A DNA stretch of 64,000 bases from Mixta theicola (GTDB lineage: Bacteria; Pseudomonadota; Gammaproteobacteria; Enterobacterales; Enterobacteriaceae), in NCBI RefSeq assembly GCF_002895925.1, contig NZ_NWUO01000015.1, positions 20,639-84,638 on the forward strand. Reading direction: 5' to 3'. Both the position numbers and the translations under genes were made by a program. How positions within the stretch are numbered: position 1 is the first letter of the stretch; the number at the start of each line of letters is the position of its first letter. Positions 31,098 through 41,169 of the stretch are shown here, one piece after another. Below the pieces are notes generated by a model. It did no database searches. It had not been told where the DNA came from and saw only the letters and a list, made by a program, of their open reading frames with translations.

Positions 31098-31691
31098 ATG
31101 CAAAAAGTTGTCCTCGCCACCGGTAATCCGGGCAAAGTCCGTGAACTGGCCGATCTGCTGGCGGATTTCGGCCTGAATATTGTGGCGCAAACCGAGCTGG
31201 GCGTGGAATCCGCTGAGGAAACCGGCTTAACCTTTATTGAAAATGCCATTCTGAAAGCGCGTCATGCCGCACAGATAACCGGTCTGCCGGCGATTGCCGA
31301 TGATTCGGGGCTGGCGGTGGACGCGCTCGGCGGCGCGCCAGGGATCTACTCGGCGCGCTACGCCGGCGAGGCGGCCAGCGATCGGCAGAATCTGGAGAAG
31401 CTGCTGGACGCGCTGCAGGATATACCGGAAGGCCAGCGTCAGGCGCAGTTCCACTGCGTGCTGGTTTATCTACGTCATGCAGCCGATCCGACGCCGCTGG
31501 TATGCCACGGCAGCTGGAGCGGTGAAATTATCCGTACGCCGGCAGGCGTTGGCGGTTTTGGCTACGATCCGATTTTTTACGTCCCGGAGCTGGGCAAAAC
31601 CGCAGCCGAGCTGAGCAAGGCGGAAAAGCACGCGGTTTCTCATCGCGGCCAGGCGCTGACTCTGCTGCTGGAAGCAATGCATAATGGCTAA
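31098..31691 (+). CDS. rdgB: dITP/XTP pyrophosphatase
   Basis: Ham1-family housecleaning enzyme that hydrolyses dITP, ITP and XTP to monophosphates, keeping deaminated purines out of DNA. The 197-residue protein begins [15 protein letters not shown] and has the catalytic region [29 protein letters not shown] and the base-recognition segment [20 protein letters not shown]. It overlaps hemW by 8 nt, indicating coupling. Confidence 0.96.
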   Translation: MQKVVLATGNPGKVRELADLLADFGLNIVAQTELGVESAEETGLTFIENAILKARHAAQITGLPAIADDSGLAVDALGGAPGIYSARYAGEAASDRQNLEKLLDALQDIPEGQRQAQFHCVLVYLRHAADPTPLVCHGSWSGEIIRTPAGVGGFGYDPIFYVPELGKTAAELSKAEKHAVSHRGQALTLLLEAMHNG

Positions 31692-32820
31692 TCTTCCACC
31701 GCTCAGCCTTTATATTCATATTCCCTGGTGCGTACAGAAATGCCCCTACTGCGATTTCAACTCGCACGCTTTAAAAGGCGAGGTGCCGCATGAAGAATAT
31801 GTTAATCATCTGCTGGCCGATCTGGAGCGCGATCTGCCGTTAACCGGCGGGCGGGAAGTAGCCACTATCTTTATCGGCGGCGGCACGCCCAGCCTGTTAA
31901 GCAGCGCCGCAATGCAGCAGCTGCTGGACGGCGTGCGGTCGCGCCTGCCGCTGGCTGCCGGGGCGGAAATTACCATGGAAGCCAACCCCGGTACGGTGGA
32001 AGCCGATCGTTTTAGTGCTTATCAGGCGGCAGGAATAAACCGTATTTCTATCGGCGTGCAGAGCTTTAGCCCGCTTAAGCTACAGCGCCTTGGCCGCATT
32101 CATGGCCCGGAAGAGGCAAAGCGCGCAGCGCAGCTGGCCGCCAGCCTTGGCCTGCGCAGTTTTAACCTTGATCTGATGCATGGCCTGCCCGATCAGTCAC
32201 TGACCGAAGCGCTGGACGATCTGCGCCAGGCGATTGCGCTTAATCCGCCGCATCTCTCCTGGTATCAGCTAACGATTGAGCCGAATACGCTGTTCGCTTC
32301 GCGTCCGCCGGTGCTGCCGGATGATGACGCGCTGTGGGATATTTTTGAGCAGGGGCATCAGCTGCTGACGGCGGCAGGCTATCAGCAGTATGAAACCTCG
32401 GCCTATGCCAAACCTGGCTATCGCTGCGAGCATAATCTTAACTACTGGCGCTTTGGCGACTATCTTGGCATTGGCTGCGGCGCGCATGGCAAGCTAACGC
32501 AGCCGGATGGCCGGATTGTGCGTACGGTAAAAACGCGCCATCCACGCGGATTTATGGCAGGAGATTATCTCGATAAGCAGCACGAAGTGGCGGATGAAGA
32601 TAAGCCGTTTGAATTCTTTATGAACCGTTTCCGCCTGCTGGAGCCAGCGCCGCGCCGCGACTTTACGCGCTATACCGGTCTGGACGAAGCAATTATCCGA
32701 CCGCAGCTGGATAGCGCGCTGGAGAAAGGCTATCTGACGGAAACGCCGGAATTCTGGCAGGTGACGGAGAAAGGTAAACTGTTCCTTAACTCGCTGCTGG
32801 AGCTGTTTTTAGCGGAGTGA
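31684..32820 (+). CDS. hemW: Radical SAM heme chaperone HemW
   Basis: HemN-like radical SAM protein that binds and delivers heme rather than acting as coproporphyrinogen oxidase. The 378-residue protein has the iron-sulfur motif Cys16-x3-Cys20-x2-Cys23 in [14 protein letters not shown], then [11 protein letters not shown] and the SAM-site [10 protein letters not shown], and the HemW C-terminal domain [15 protein letters not shown]. It is the last gene of the yggS-rdgB string; no clear terminator is visible, and AT-rich accessory DNA follows. Confidence 0.94.
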   Translation: MANLPPLSLYIHIPWCVQKCPYCDFNSHALKGEVPHEEYVNHLLADLERDLPLTGGREVATIFIGGGTPSLLSSAAMQQLLDGVRSRLPLAAGAEITMEANPGTVEADRFSAYQAAGINRISIGVQSFSPLKLQRLGRIHGPEEAKRAAQLAASLGLRSFNLDLMHGLPDQSLTEALDDLRQAIALNPPHLSWYQLTIEPNTLFASRPPVLPDDDALWDIFEQGHQLLTAAGYQQYETSAYAKPGYRCEHNLNYWRFGDYLGIGCGAHGKLTQPDGRIVRTVKTRHPRGFMAGDYLDKQHEVADEDKPFEFFMNRFRLLEPAPRRDFTRYTGLDEAIIRPQLDSALEKGYLTETPEFWQVTEKGKLFLNSLLELFLAE

Positions 32821-33112
32821 TCTGCTCGATTAAAACCGAAGGCTCATTGGTATTAGCCGCTATATTACGCTGATATCATGAGCTTTTTTTAACGCTCTTA
32901 ATGGCCGGATGGCGATTTAAATAATGATGCTTGCATTGTCTTTATCATCTACAGAATAATACCTTTTTCTTTTAATATCGCTAAATGCTTCAGCATCAGC
33001 CTGTATTCCTCATTTCGCTAAGCGACAACGCTAATTATATTGGTATGAGTTTTAACATAATGCTTTGATAACTTATTAATTATAACTCCCTAAAATAATT
33101 CCCTGCTGGTTA
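32821..33112. other. AT-rich spacer after hemW
   Basis: About 290 nt without a gene. Base composition drops sharply towards A+T compared with hemW, marking the edge of the accessory patch. No T-tailed hairpin was found that would end the hemW transcript. Confidence 0.5.
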
Positions 33113-33427
33113 ATGACTTACTGCACAAAGCGCTATAGCGCTATAGCGCTTGACCCATCCTGGCCGCATTCTATATGTCATCGAGTGTTCAGAAAGACAA
33201 ATGCTCAAGTACCATCGAGCCGTTTGATACTTATTCATCCCGGCAATAAGCCCCAGGATACCGAAGGATGCCTGTTACCAGGCACAAACAGAAATATTAA
33301 TGAAGTAACACAAAGCGTTATTTTATACGAAAAACTAAAATGTTTGATGATTAAAAATGGAATACATAACTTTAAGGTTTTTATAATGTCTTGCTACGTT
33401 GATCATGGGAACCAATCATGCAGATAA
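33113..33427 (+). pseudogene. DUF5675-family protein, N-terminally degraded
   Basis: A 104-codon ORF whose middle reads LILIHPGNKPQDTEGCLLPG, the hallmark of DUF5675 proteins, followed by a family-like helix (VTQSVILYEKLKCLMIKNG). The roughly 60-70 residues expected before this motif (barrel-like part with a SCIPxGxY segment) are missing; the first 36 codons of this frame are unlike the family and include the 22-bp palindrome. It is therefore likely a truncated or frameshifted remnant. The ORF runs into the start of the next gene. Function of DUF5675 is not known to me; the H-x-GN...GC pattern recalls L,D-transpeptidase-like active sites, which is speculation. Confidence 0.55.
33129..33150. 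repeat. 22-bp perfect palindrome built from GCGCTATA repeats
   Basis: Reads AGCGCTATAGC followed by its exact reverse complement. It consists of two full GCGCTATA units plus a partial third, so it is both a tandem repeat and a perfect palindrome. It lies inside the start of the DUF5675-like frame, in the part that has no family similarity. Confidence 0.7.
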
Positions 33428-33777
33428 AGATCATGAAATCAGCAATTTTTAGTTTTGCTCTACTATTTTTTAGTATAACCGTTTCTGCAGAGGAAAAATT
33501 AACTGGTGGTACGCTACAGGCTTACTGGCGGGCAGAATGGAACGCTGAAGCAACCATCAATACGCCTGAACTGAATTTCAGATATTTCCCTGCAGAAGGT
33601 TCCTCTTACGGAAAATACATTATAGACATAATATTCAAAGGAAGTGAGGAGGAAAAAATAGCTTTTATTAAAAAAATCTTCGCTAATATACCCAGCAATT
33701 TTTTAGATTATCATGAATGGTATGTTAACCAGCAAGGCACTGTTAATGTAAAAAGTAGAGGAGTATATGTTATGTAA
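33418..33777 (+). CDS. Exported protein of unknown function
   Basis: A 119-residue ORF with a clear signal peptide (MKSAIFSFALLFFSITVSA, predicted cut before EE). The mature part is rich in aromatic and charged residues (LQAYWRAEWNAEATINTP, FRYFPAEGSSYGKYIIDI). I do not recognise a family. The frame ends at 33777, while the next ORF begins at 33767 in another frame and could be its continuation; a single one-base change would fuse them into about 234 residues. AT-rich with low similarity to core genes, so probably acquired. It follows the DUF5675 remnant with a 10-nt overlap. Confidence 0.6.
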   Translation: MQIKIMKSAIFSFALLFFSITVSAEEKLTGGTLQAYWRAEWNAEATINTPELNFRYFPAEGSSYGKYIIDIIFKGSEEEKIAFIKKIFANIPSNFLDYHEWYVNQQGTVNVKSRGVYVM

Positions 33778-34123
33778 TTCCTCTAACTATGAAGCGGAGT
33801 TAATTTCGTTCACCCCGATTGTATTTAACGAAAACATTAATACACAAGGAGAAAACAGGTACACCAACTGTGGTTACGGTGGCCGATACCCCTACCTAAC
33901 CTCATATACCCTTAAATCAGATGCGAAAAGCGGTCAACTCAAGCGTGAGCCCAATGATAACGCTAAAACCAGCTATACCTTTACGCATGATAACAACGTC
34001 GTAAAAATTAAAACCATTAATAAAGAATGGATGTATGTCTCCTTACGTGATCTCACCAAGCCCGATCCATTAAGCGATAAAAGAGGCTATATTAAATTTA
34101 GCGATGTTGAGCCATTGAATTAA
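33767..34123 (+). CDS. Unknown protein with SH3-like C-terminal segment
   Basis: A 118-residue ORF overlapping the previous one by 11 nt. It has a strong AGAGGAG Shine-Dalgarno 4-5 nt ahead of its ATG but no signal peptide. The C-terminal part (VVKIKTINKEWMYVSL, then KRGYIKFSDVEPLN) looks like a bacterial SH3-type domain. Either it is a separate, translationally coupled protein, or it is the second half of the exported protein upstream, separated by a frameshift. The two Cys residues here (CNSSNYEAEL, TNCGYGG) would suit a periplasmic protein, which favours fusion. Confidence 0.5.
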   Translation: MLCNSSNYEAELISFTPIVFNENINTQGENRYTNCGYGGRYPYLTSYTLKSDAKSGQLKREPNDNAKTSYTFTHDNNVVKIKTINKEWMYVSLRDLTKPDPLSDKRGYIKFSDVEPLN

Positions 34124-34197
34124 CATTACTCCTTCAGCCAGCAGCTGCGGACAATACTTAAGCGCCCTGATCACCTTTTGGCCATCAGGGCGTATGA

Positions 34198-34911
34198 CTA
34201 TTTAAGGCCAGCTAACACCGCTTTACGCTGGTTTTCCAGCGCGGTCACGCGATTACACACTTCGTGGCCGAAGTTCTGGAAATCCTGTTCCTGATTGCTC
34301 CATTCAGCCTGGATCGCCTGCTGCAGGCCGCCCAGGTTGCCCATAATCGCCTGCAAAGGGTTATTGCCCTGGCTGGCCTGTTTGGTGCCCATTTCATTCA
34401 GGCTGTCCTGAACTACGCCGCCCAAACTGCTTTGTACCAGCCGCTCTCCGTCAGCACGAACCTGATCGATAGCCTGATGATGGAAGGTTAATCCGTCGCT
34501 GCGATGCTCGATAATGCGGTTCATTTGCTGCTTCAGCTGTTTATCCAGCGTGGTGAGCCGGTTGCGCACGTTGCTGTCCGCCCCCAATTTTTCAACCACC
34601 ACCTTATCCAGCGCCACGCGACCTTTTTCCAGCCGCTGCGATGCGCCCTGGTCAACCCATGGCAGATCGCGACGCAGCGCCGTCTGATAATCTATCGCTT
34701 TCTGACGCGTCGCATTATCTGGCTGAATCTGCTTGCCGTTGTACTGCAGATCGCCCACCGGGGAGATGATCAGATTACCGCTGGCGCCTACTACCTGTAC
34801 CGACTGCGGCGTAATAACCACATCATCCTGCGGTTTCACCGGGCATTCATAAGCCGCGTGCGCCTGCACCGCAGCCAGAAAAAGTGCGCCCGTCAGCGCT
34901 TTACGCATCAT
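34198..34911 (-). CDS. yggN: DUF2884 family exported protein YggN
   Basis: Exported protein of unknown function conserved in enterobacteria. The 237-residue precursor has a signal peptide (MMRKALTGALFLAAVQAHA) and then YECPVKPQDDVVITPQSVQV, which starts the DUF2884 domain. The rest is mostly helical and charged, ending in NRVTALENQRKAVLAGLK. It lies between the accessory patch and yggL-trmB, its normal neighbour in E. coli. Confidence 0.9.
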   Translation of the reverse strand: MMRKALTGALFLAAVQAHAAYECPVKPQDDVVITPQSVQVVGASGNLIISPVGDLQYNGKQIQPDNATRQKAIDYQTALRRDLPWVDQGASQRLEKGRVALDKVVVEKLGADSNVRNRLTTLDKQLKQQMNRIIEHRSDGLTFHHQAIDQVRADGERLVQSSLGGVVQDSLNEMGTKQASQGNNPLQAIMGNLGGLQQAIQAEWSNQEQDFQNFGHEVCNRVTALENQRKAVLAGLK

Positions 34912-35070
34912 AAAGACTCCTGCATTCGTTATAGGTCATCATTCTCCTGTGCGTCTGCCTGAAAAACAGACGCTGCGGTAAGCCTGCCGCAATTTCCACC
35001 GCTGCCAGCCAGCTTCGGGGCGCTGAGTTAGCGCGCTGCCGGTCTGCCAGTATGCGCGCCAACTTAGCGT

Positions 35071-35397
35071 TTAGTCCCACCAGACATCAAACAGTTCAGT
35101 GACTTTTACGCCTTCCATTTTGCGCGCTTCCAGCCACTGTCGGACCAGTTCGCGCTGCTCATCGGTACATTTACCGATTTTTTGCAGGCAAACCAGCCCT
35201 TCCCATTGCAGATAACCGCTGCCGTCAAATGCCAGCCCGTTAGGTTCAATCACTTCATTGATAAAAGCATCAACGGTCGTATCGATCTCTTCTATCGCCG
35301 TGCCCTGCGGGAACGTCCAGGCAACGGAAAAGCCCAGCTCCTGAAACTCGTCGATATGCAGCTTCTTACGTAAACGGCGGCTACGCTGTGTTGCCAT
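35071..35397 (-). CDS. yggL: DUF469 family protein YggL
   Basis: Small cytoplasmic protein of 108 residues; E. coli YggL has been reported to associate with ribosomes, but its role is not settled. Family features are RRLRKKLHIDEFQELGFSV at the start and FDGSGYLQWEGLVCLQ in the middle. Its ATG overlaps the trmB stop by one base (TAATG), indicating coupling. Confidence 0.93.
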   Translation of the reverse strand: MATQRSRRLRKKLHIDEFQELGFSVAWTFPQGTAIEEIDTTVDAFINEVIEPNGLAFDGSGYLQWEGLVCLQKIGKCTDEQRELVRQWLEARKMEGVKVTELFDVWWD

Positions 35398-36116
35398 TAT
35401 TTAATCCTCTCAAACATTAAATCCCATACGCCATGGCCCAGTCGCTGCCCGCGCTGCTCAAATTTCGTCAATGGCCGCGTTTCCGGACGCGGCACATAGT
35501 CATTGGTTGCGGACTGGTTTTGATAACCCGCCACGCTGCTCATCACTTCCAGCATGTGCTCAGCATATTCCTGCCAGTCGGTGGCCATATGGAATACGCC
35601 GCCCAGCTTCAGTTTACGCAATACCAGCTCGGCAAAAGGCACCTGCACAATACGGCGCTTATTATGACGCGCTTTATGCCAGGGATCGGGGAAAAATAGC
35701 TGCACCATACGCAACGAGTTATCCGGGATCATCTTTTCCAGCACTTCAACCGCATCGTGACACATCACGCGCAGATTTTTAATGTCGGCTTCCTGAGCCG
35801 ATCCCAGGCAGGCTCCCACGCCAGGTGCATGAACCTCGATACCGAGGAAATTTTGCTCCGGGTTCGTGCTGGCCATCGCCACCAGCGATGCGCCCATGCC
35901 GAAACCGATTTCCAGCACCACCGGCGCTTCCCGGCCAAATAACGCCACCAGATCCACCGGCTCCGCCTGGTACTCTACGCCCATAACCGGCCATAAGGTA
36001 TCAAGCGCCTGTTGTTGGCCCTTTGTCAGGCGACCCTGACGACGCACAAAGCTGCGGATACGACGCAAAGGGCGTCCGTTTTCATCAAATTCCGGTGTGA
36101 TGACGTCATTAATCAT
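35397..36116 (-). CDS. trmB: tRNA (guanine-N7)-methyltransferase
   Basis: Methylates G46 in the variable loop of tRNAs using SAM. The 239-residue protein has the Rossmann SAM motif [16 protein letters not shown], the acidic loop [15 protein letters not shown], the catalytic and RNA-binding signature [19 protein letters not shown], and the end [20 protein letters not shown]. It is divergent from mutY. Confidence 0.96.
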   Translation of the reverse strand: MINDVITPEFDENGRPLRRIRSFVRRQGRLTKGQQQALDTLWPVMGVEYQAEPVDLVALFGREAPVVLEIGFGMGASLVAMASTNPEQNFLGIEVHAPGVGACLGSAQEADIKNLRVMCHDAVEVLEKMIPDNSLRMVQLFFPDPWHKARHNKRRIVQVPFAELVLRKLKLGGVFHMATDWQEYAEHMLEVMSSVAGYQNQSATNDYVPRPETRPLTKFEQRGQRLGHGVWDLMFERIK

Positions 36117-36273
36117 GTCGTTGCCTGCCTGTCTGCATATTCAGGAAAACGGGCATTATGCAAAGTTACCGGACAGAAGCAAGCACTTGCAAAGTTCCGG
36201 TTTACTCCACGCAATGTCTATGCTGGAATGCCTGCCTGAGTGTAGAGCAATAACGGAAATTTTCCTTCTCATG

Positions 36274-37359
36274 ATGCAAGCGCAACAGTTCGCGCAGCAG
36301 GTGCTGGACTGGTATCAGCGCTTCGGACGTAAAACCCTACCGTGGCAACAGGCCAAAACGCCTTACAAGGTCTGGCTCTCTGAAGTCATGCTGCAACAAA
36401 CCCAGGTCGCCACCGTTATCCCCTATTTTGAGCGCTTTATGGCGCGCTTTCCTGAGGTCAACGATCTGGCCGCAGCGCCGCTGGATGAAGTGCTTCATCT
36501 GTGGACCGGGTTAGGTTACTACGCCCGCGCGCGCAACTTACATAAGGCGGCGCAAACCATCGCCGATCGTCATCAGGGCATTTTCCCTGAAACCTTTGAT
36601 GAGGTTGCCGCCCTGCCCGGCGTTGGCCGCTCTACCGCAGGCGCGGTGCTATCGCTGGCGCTGGGCCAGCACTACCCGATTCTGGACGGCAACGTAAAGC
36701 GCGTGCTGGCGCGCTGCTATACGGTTGGCGGCTGGCCGGGCAAAAAAGAGGTGGAAAAGCGCCTGTGGCAGATTGCAGAAGAGGTCACGCCTGCGGCAGG
36801 CGTTAGCCAGTTTAATCAGGCGATGATGGATCTCGGCGCGCTGGTTTGCACGCGCTCAAAGCCCAAATGCGAAATCTGCCCGCTGAATAACGGCTGTATG
36901 GCTTATGCCGAGGGAAGCTGGGCCAGCTATCCCGGTAAAAAACCAAAGCAGACGCTGCCGGAACGCACCGGCTATATGCTGCTGATGCAGCGCGGCGACG
37001 GCGTCTGGCTGGAGCAGCGCCCGCCCGTTGGGCTGTGGGGCGGCCTGTTTTGCTTTCCGCAGTTCGCTAACGAAGAGGAGCTGCGAGCCTGGCTAACCGC
37101 GCGCGGCATCCGCAGCGCGGCACTACAGCAGCTGACGGCTTTTCGCCATACTTTTAGTCATTTTCACCTGGATATTGTGCCAATGTGGCTGGAGCTGCCA
37201 TCCACAGGCGCGGCGATGGATGAATACGCGGGTCTCTGGTATAACTTAGCGCAACCACCGGCCGTGGGATTAGCCGCGCCGGTCGAACGCCTGCTGCAAG
37301 AATTGCGGCATCCCCAGCAAATATCGCTGCATATGCGCGTTTCTGAAGAGGAAAAGTAA
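36274..37359 (+). CDS. mutY: A/G-specific adenine DNA glycosylase
   Basis: Base-excision repair enzyme that removes adenine mispaired with 8-oxoguanine. With the start [20 protein letters not shown], the 361-residue protein has catalytic Glu37 ([11 protein letters not shown]) and Asp138 ([11 protein letters not shown]). It also has the HhH motif [11 protein letters not shown], the [4Fe-4S] cysteines 192, 199, 202 and 208, and a C-terminal NUDIX-like domain that reads 8-oxoG. The preceding codon is also ATG; the long open frame upstream to 36097 is the antisense of trmB. It is followed by yggX with a one-base overlap. Confidence 0.96.
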   Translation: MQAQQFAQQVLDWYQRFGRKTLPWQQAKTPYKVWLSEVMLQQTQVATVIPYFERFMARFPEVNDLAAAPLDEVLHLWTGLGYYARARNLHKAAQTIADRHQGIFPETFDEVAALPGVGRSTAGAVLSLALGQHYPILDGNVKRVLARCYTVGGWPGKKEVEKRLWQIAEEVTPAAGVSQFNQAMMDLGALVCTRSKPKCEICPLNNGCMAYAEGSWASYPGKKPKQTLPERTGYMLLMQRGDGVWLEQRPPVGLWGGLFCFPQFANEEELRAWLTARGIRSAALQQLTAFRHTFSHFHLDIVPMWLELPSTGAAMDEYAGLWYNLAQPPAVGLAAPVERLLQELRHPQQISLHMRVSEEEK

Positions 37360-37631
37360 TGAGCCGCACAATTTTTTGTACGTTTCTGCAACGCGAAGCT
37401 GAAGGCCAGGATTTTCAGCTTTACCCAGGCGAACTGGGAAAACGCATCTACAATGACATCTCGAAAGAAGCCTGGTCAAAGTGGATGAGTAAACAGACCA
37501 TGTTGATTAACGAGAAGAAACTCAACATGATGAACCCGGAAGATCGCAAGGTGCTGGAGAAGGAGATGGTCAATTTCCTGTTCGAAGGCAAAGATGTGCA
37601 TATCGAAGGTTATACCCCACCAGAGAAATAA
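37359..37631 (+). CDS. yggX: Oxidative damage / Fe(II) trafficking protein YggX
   Basis: Small protein linked to protection of Fe-S enzymes from oxidation and to iron trafficking. The 90-residue product starts [20 protein letters not shown], with the conserved Cys7, and has [20 protein letters not shown]. It overlaps the mutY stop by one base. MutY itself carries an Fe-S cluster, which makes the pairing sensible. Confidence 0.95.
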   Translation: MSRTIFCTFLQREAEGQDFQLYPGELGKRIYNDISKEAWSKWMSKQTMLINEKKLNMMNPEDRKVLEKEMVNFLFEGKDVHIEGYTPPEK

Positions 37632-37637
37632 AATTTT

Positions 37638-37655
37638 GGGCCTCATTTGAGGCCC
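37638..37655 (+). terminator. Hairpin between yggX and mltC
   Basis: Perfect 8-bp stem GGGCCTCA/TGAGGCCC with a TT loop, followed by CTGTTTTGGG. The T tract is short, so it may attenuate rather than end transcription into mltC. Confidence 0.5.
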
Positions 37656-37680
37656 CTGTTTTGGGTTCAGCGCAGATACG

Positions 37681-38760
37681 ATGAAAAAAAAATTTATTGC
37701 TTTGCTGGTGATAGCACCGCTGCTGGTTTCCTGCTCAGGAAGTAAAAAACAGACCTTCCATGAGGAATGGGTAAAAGATACCAACGGCTTCGACATTTTG
37801 ATGGGCCAGTTTGCTCATAACATCGAGAATATCTGGGGAATCAACGAAGTCCTGATAGCCGGGCCAAAAGACTACGTTAAATACAGCGATAACTACTACA
37901 CCCGCAGCCATATCAATTTTGAAAAAGGCTCGATCACGATTGAGACCATTTCTGGCACCGATCCGGCGGCCAGCCTGCGTCAGGCGATTATCACCACCTT
38001 GTTGATTGGTGAAGATCCCGGCAATGTCGATCTCTATTCTGATGCCAACGATGTGCAACTTAGCAAAGAGCCGCTGCTGTATGGCCAGGTGCTGGATAAT
38101 ACCGGTCAGCCTATTCGCTGGCAGGGCCGCGCCGCCAGCTTCGCGGATTATCTGATTCAGAATAAGCTACAGCGCCGCGTTTCCGGTCTGCATGTGATCT
38201 GGTCCGTCACCATTCCGATGGTGCCTAACCATCTCGACAAGCGTGCGCACAAATATCTGCCTCTGGTGCGTAAGGCGGCGGAAAAATATAACGTTGATGC
38301 TTCGCTGATCCTGGCGATTATGCAAATCGAATCCAGCTTTAACCCGTATGCGGTCAGCCATTCCGACGCGCTGGGTCTGATGCAGGTGGTTCAGCATTCT
38401 GCCGGTCTTGACGTCTTCAGAATGAAAGGGAAATGGGGCAAACCCAGCCGCAGCTATCTGTTCGATCCGGAAAATAATATTGATACCGGCACCGCCTATC
38501 TGTCGATTTTGCAGGACAATTATCTGGCGGGGATTGCTAATCCAGTATCGCGACGTTATGCGGTGATTACCGCCTATAACGGCGGCGCGGGCAGCGTGCT
38601 GCGCGTGTTCTCCAGCGATAAAGATCGGGCCTTTGCGCAGATCAACTCGCTGGCGCCGGACGACGTGTACCAAACCCTGACCACCCGGCATCCATCCGCC
38701 GAGTCACGCCGTTATCTGTATAAAGTCAGCCACGCCCAGCGCAGCTACAACCGCTTTTAA
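37681..38760 (+). CDS. mltC: Membrane-bound lytic murein transglycosylase C
   Basis: Outer-membrane lipoprotein that cleaves peptidoglycan glycan strands, forming 1,6-anhydromuramic ends. The 359-residue protein has a lipoprotein signal (LLVSC, Cys18), an N-terminal DUF3393 domain, and a lysozyme-like domain with the catalytic Glu in [20 protein letters not shown]. The GLMQV and [13 protein letters not shown] motifs of family 1 lytic transglycosylases follow. It continues the conserved mutY-yggX-mltC order. Confidence 0.95.
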   Translation: MKKKFIALLVIAPLLVSCSGSKKQTFHEEWVKDTNGFDILMGQFAHNIENIWGINEVLIAGPKDYVKYSDNYYTRSHINFEKGSITIETISGTDPAASLRQAIITTLLIGEDPGNVDLYSDANDVQLSKEPLLYGQVLDNTGQPIRWQGRAASFADYLIQNKLQRRVSGLHVIWSVTIPMVPNHLDKRAHKYLPLVRKAAEKYNVDASLILAIMQIESSFNPYAVSHSDALGLMQVVQHSAGLDVFRMKGKWGKPSRSYLFDPENNIDTGTAYLSILQDNYLAGIANPVSRRYAVITAYNGGAGSVLRVFSSDKDRAFAQINSLAPDDVYQTLTTRHPSAESRRYLYKVSHAQRSYNRF

Positions 38761-38767
38761 CGCGCAT

Positions 38768-38803
38768 AAAAAAGCCAGCCTGAACCAGGCTGGCCTTTTA
38801 TTT
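38768..38803. terminator. Bidirectional terminator between mltC and the PEP-hydrolase-like gene
   Basis: A 9-bp stem GCCAGCCTG/CAGGCTGGC with loop AAC, flanked by AAAAAA on one side and CTTTTATTT on the other. It fits both convergent genes. Confidence 0.88.
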
Positions 38804-38828
38804 AAAACCCTGATGCTGGCGTTAACTA

Positions 38829-39659
38829 TTAACGCTGAATATTTTTAAACTGCTTAGTTGTATTGGTTAAAGCCACTTCCGTTGGTAACCGCTCCATTGA
38901 GCTGGCGCCATAAAAACCGTCGCACAGCGGGCAGTTATCCATAATAAATTGCGCATCTTCCGGCGTAGAAATCGGACCGCCGTGGCACAGCACGATAATA
39001 TCTTCACGCACCGCTTTCGCCGCCTGTGCCCAGGCATTGATTAGCGGCACGCAATCCTCCAGCTTCAGCGCGGTTTCCGCGCCGATATTTCCGCCGGTGG
39101 TTAATCCCATATGCGGCACGATAATATCCGCGCCCGCCTCGGTCATCGCGACAGCATCCTGTTCGCTAAAAACATACGGCGTGGTGAGCATATCTTTCTG
39201 ATGCGCCAGGCGGATCATCTCAACTTCCAGCCCATAACCCATGCCGGTCTCTTCCAGATTGGCGCGGAAGTTACCGTCTATCAGGCCCACCGTAGGAAAG
39301 TTTTGTACGCCGGAAAAGCCGAGCGCCTTTAAGTCGTCCAGAAACTTATCAAAATGGCAGAAAGGATCGGTGCCGTTTACGCCTGCCAGTACCGGCGTTT
39401 TTTTAACGACCGGCAGCACTTCTTTCGCCATATCAACCACGATTTCATTCGCGTTGCCGTAGGCCAGCAGCCCTGCTAATGAACCACGTCCCGCCATACG
39501 ATAACGCCCTGAGTTATAAATTACGATCAGGTCGATGCCGCCCGCTTCTTCACATTTGGCGGAGAGTCCGGTGCCCGCGCCGCCGCCAATGATCGGTTCA
39601 CGCCGGGCAATCATGGCACGAAAATTTTCCAGCAATTCCTGTCGGTTTAACGCAGGCAT
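38829..39659 (-). CDS. Phosphoenolpyruvate-hydrolase-family TIM-barrel protein
   Basis: A 276-residue protein of the family annotated as phosphoenolpyruvate hydrolase or Tm-1 C-terminal domain; its true substrate is unknown. Visible features are the start [41 protein letters not shown], the segments [11 protein letters not shown] and [13 protein letters not shown], and the barrel end [17 protein letters not shown]. It follows the Tm-1-like gene by only 2 nt, so the two are one operon. In plants and some bacteria both modules occur in one polypeptide, which suggests that the products act together. Confidence 0.85.
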   Translation of the reverse strand: MPALNRQELLENFRAMIARREPIIGGGAGTGLSAKCEEAGGIDLIVIYNSGRYRMAGRGSLAGLLAYGNANEIVVDMAKEVLPVVKKTPVLAGVNGTDPFCHFDKFLDDLKALGFSGVQNFPTVGLIDGNFRANLEETGMGYGLEVEMIRLAHQKDMLTTPYVFSEQDAVAMTEAGADIIVPHMGLTTGGNIGAETALKLEDCVPLINAWAQAAKAVREDIIVLCHGGPISTPEDAQFIMDNCPLCDGFYGASSMERLPTEVALTNTTKQFKNIQR

Positions 39660-39661
39660 GA

Positions 39662-40882
39662 TTAGAGTTCCCTGGTGTTGATAGTACGAAACGCTTTAAC
39701 GGCAGCGTCAGCAAACTTTGCATCATTAATGTTATAAGGTAATCGTATTATTTTTCTTTTTTCGGTTGGTATCAGTTCTGCTTCCAGCGTGGAGATAAAA
39801 GCTTCATTCGCTTCGGGCGACCAGAATGGCATCCCCGGCGCGTCAAGAGCGGAAAATCCCCCTTCCGGAATTAAAAACCGTACTTCCCCTTCGCAGCGAT
39901 TAAGCCTGGCGGCAATCCACTTTGCTATCGCGCGGTTTTCCCCTGGTGTGGTGCGCATTAGCGTGACCTGGGCGTTATGGTGATAAAACAGCCGGTCCGC
40001 ATATTTTTCCGGCACGCTTGATGGATGGCCAAAATTGACCATATCCAGCGCGCCGCAGGAAACAACATAAGGCACCTGTGAGCGAGCGATTGCTTCAAAG
40101 CGCGTTTCAGCGCAGGCCAGTACGCCGCCGGCTAACAAATCGCAAACTTCGGTGGTGGTCAGATCCAGTACGCCGGCCAGCATTCCGCTATCCGCCAGTT
40201 TTTCCATCGCCATGCCGCCGCTGCCGGTGGCATGAAAAATCAGACAATCAAACTCGTCTTCCAGCTGCCGGCTCACCGCCTGGATACAGGGCGTGGTTAC
40301 GCCAAACATGGTTAAGCCAAGCGCAGGTTTATCGTCCGCGCAGGCTTCCGGCTGGAATAGCACCGCACCCGCGATTTGATGCGCGGCGTTGCCCAGAACC
40401 TGACGCGATATACGGTTAAGGCCCGCCACATCGGTAACGGAATAAAGCATACTAATGTCGCTGGCGCCGATATAGCCCGCCACATCGCCTGAGGCCATGG
40501 TGGAAACCATCACTTTCGGCACGCCAACCGCTAAATCCTGCATCGCTGGCGTAATCAGCGCGGTGCCGCCAGAGCCGCCTAAACCGAGAATACCGGCTAT
40601 ATCCTGACGCGTACTAAGGTAATGCTGAAAAGCCAGCGCCATCGCCTCGATTGCACGACCACGGTCGCCGCAAAAAACTGCCGCCGCGCCCTGCGGATGA
40701 AAAGCGGCAACCTCTTCTGGCTTCACATCTGCAGCAGACCTGGCGTTAAGTGATTGTGTTGACAGGTCAACCGTCCGCGCCCGTAAGCCAGTTTTGCTAA
40801 TCAAATCTCGAACGTAAAACAGTTCGCTTCCTTTAGTATCCGCTGTAGCAGCAATATAGATGTAACCGGTTTCTTTTTTCAT
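39662..40882 (-). CDS. Tm-1-like ATP-binding domain protein (UPF0261)
   Basis: A 406-residue protein of the UPF0261/Tm-1 N-terminal family; the tomato Tm-1 protein blocks tobamovirus replication, but the bacterial role is unknown. It begins with a Rossmann-like segment ([20 protein letters not shown]). It carries [18 protein letters not shown], the likely nucleotide loop, [20 protein letters not shown], and [18 protein letters not shown]. It is the first gene of a two-gene operon with the PEP-hydrolase-like gene and is divergent from a TetR regulator, which presumably controls it through the palindrome at 41001-41018. Confidence 0.88.
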   Translation of the reverse strand: MKKETGYIYIAATADTKGSELFYVRDLISKTGLRARTVDLSTQSLNARSAADVKPEEVAAFHPQGAAAVFCGDRGRAIEAMALAFQHYLSTRQDIAGILGLGGSGGTALITPAMQDLAVGVPKVMVSTMASGDVAGYIGASDISMLYSVTDVAGLNRISRQVLGNAAHQIAGAVLFQPEACADDKPALGLTMFGVTTPCIQAVSRQLEDEFDCLIFHATGSGGMAMEKLADSGMLAGVLDLTTTEVCDLLAGGVLACAETRFEAIARSQVPYVVSCGALDMVNFGHPSSVPEKYADRLFYHHNAQVTLMRTTPGENRAIAKWIAARLNRCEGEVRFLIPEGGFSALDAPGMPFWSPEANEAFISTLEAELIPTEKRKIIRLPYNINDAKFADAAVKAFRTINTREL

Positions 40883-41000
40883 TTCTGTTAACCATTCCTG
40901 TTAAGTAAGGCATTAATCACTTGATAAAACTGAAATAAAAACCAAAATGCTCTTTATAAGCGGATGGAAGGCCGTTCGTTCGAGACCACAGTATCATCGT

Positions 41001-41018
41001 CTTGATTGTTAAATCAAG
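41001..41018. promoter_or_regulatory. Candidate TetR-family operator
   Basis: Inverted repeat CTTGATT-GTTA-AATCAAG in the gap between the divergent Tm-1-like operon and the tetR gene. Perfect 7-bp arms and position suggest that the TetR regulator binds here and controls both directions. No footprint exists; this is inferred from placement. Confidence 0.55.
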
Positions 41019-41169
41019 CGAATGAAATGCACGTCTCAACAATAATAAGAAAAAACTGATGATTAAACAGATCGAATGTTGGCTGTTAATATTATTAGTT
41101 TGCTATAGTGCCAACAGAGCTTGGCAAATCAGCGGACACTGGGTCCGAACAGAAAAACAAGGGGTTAAA

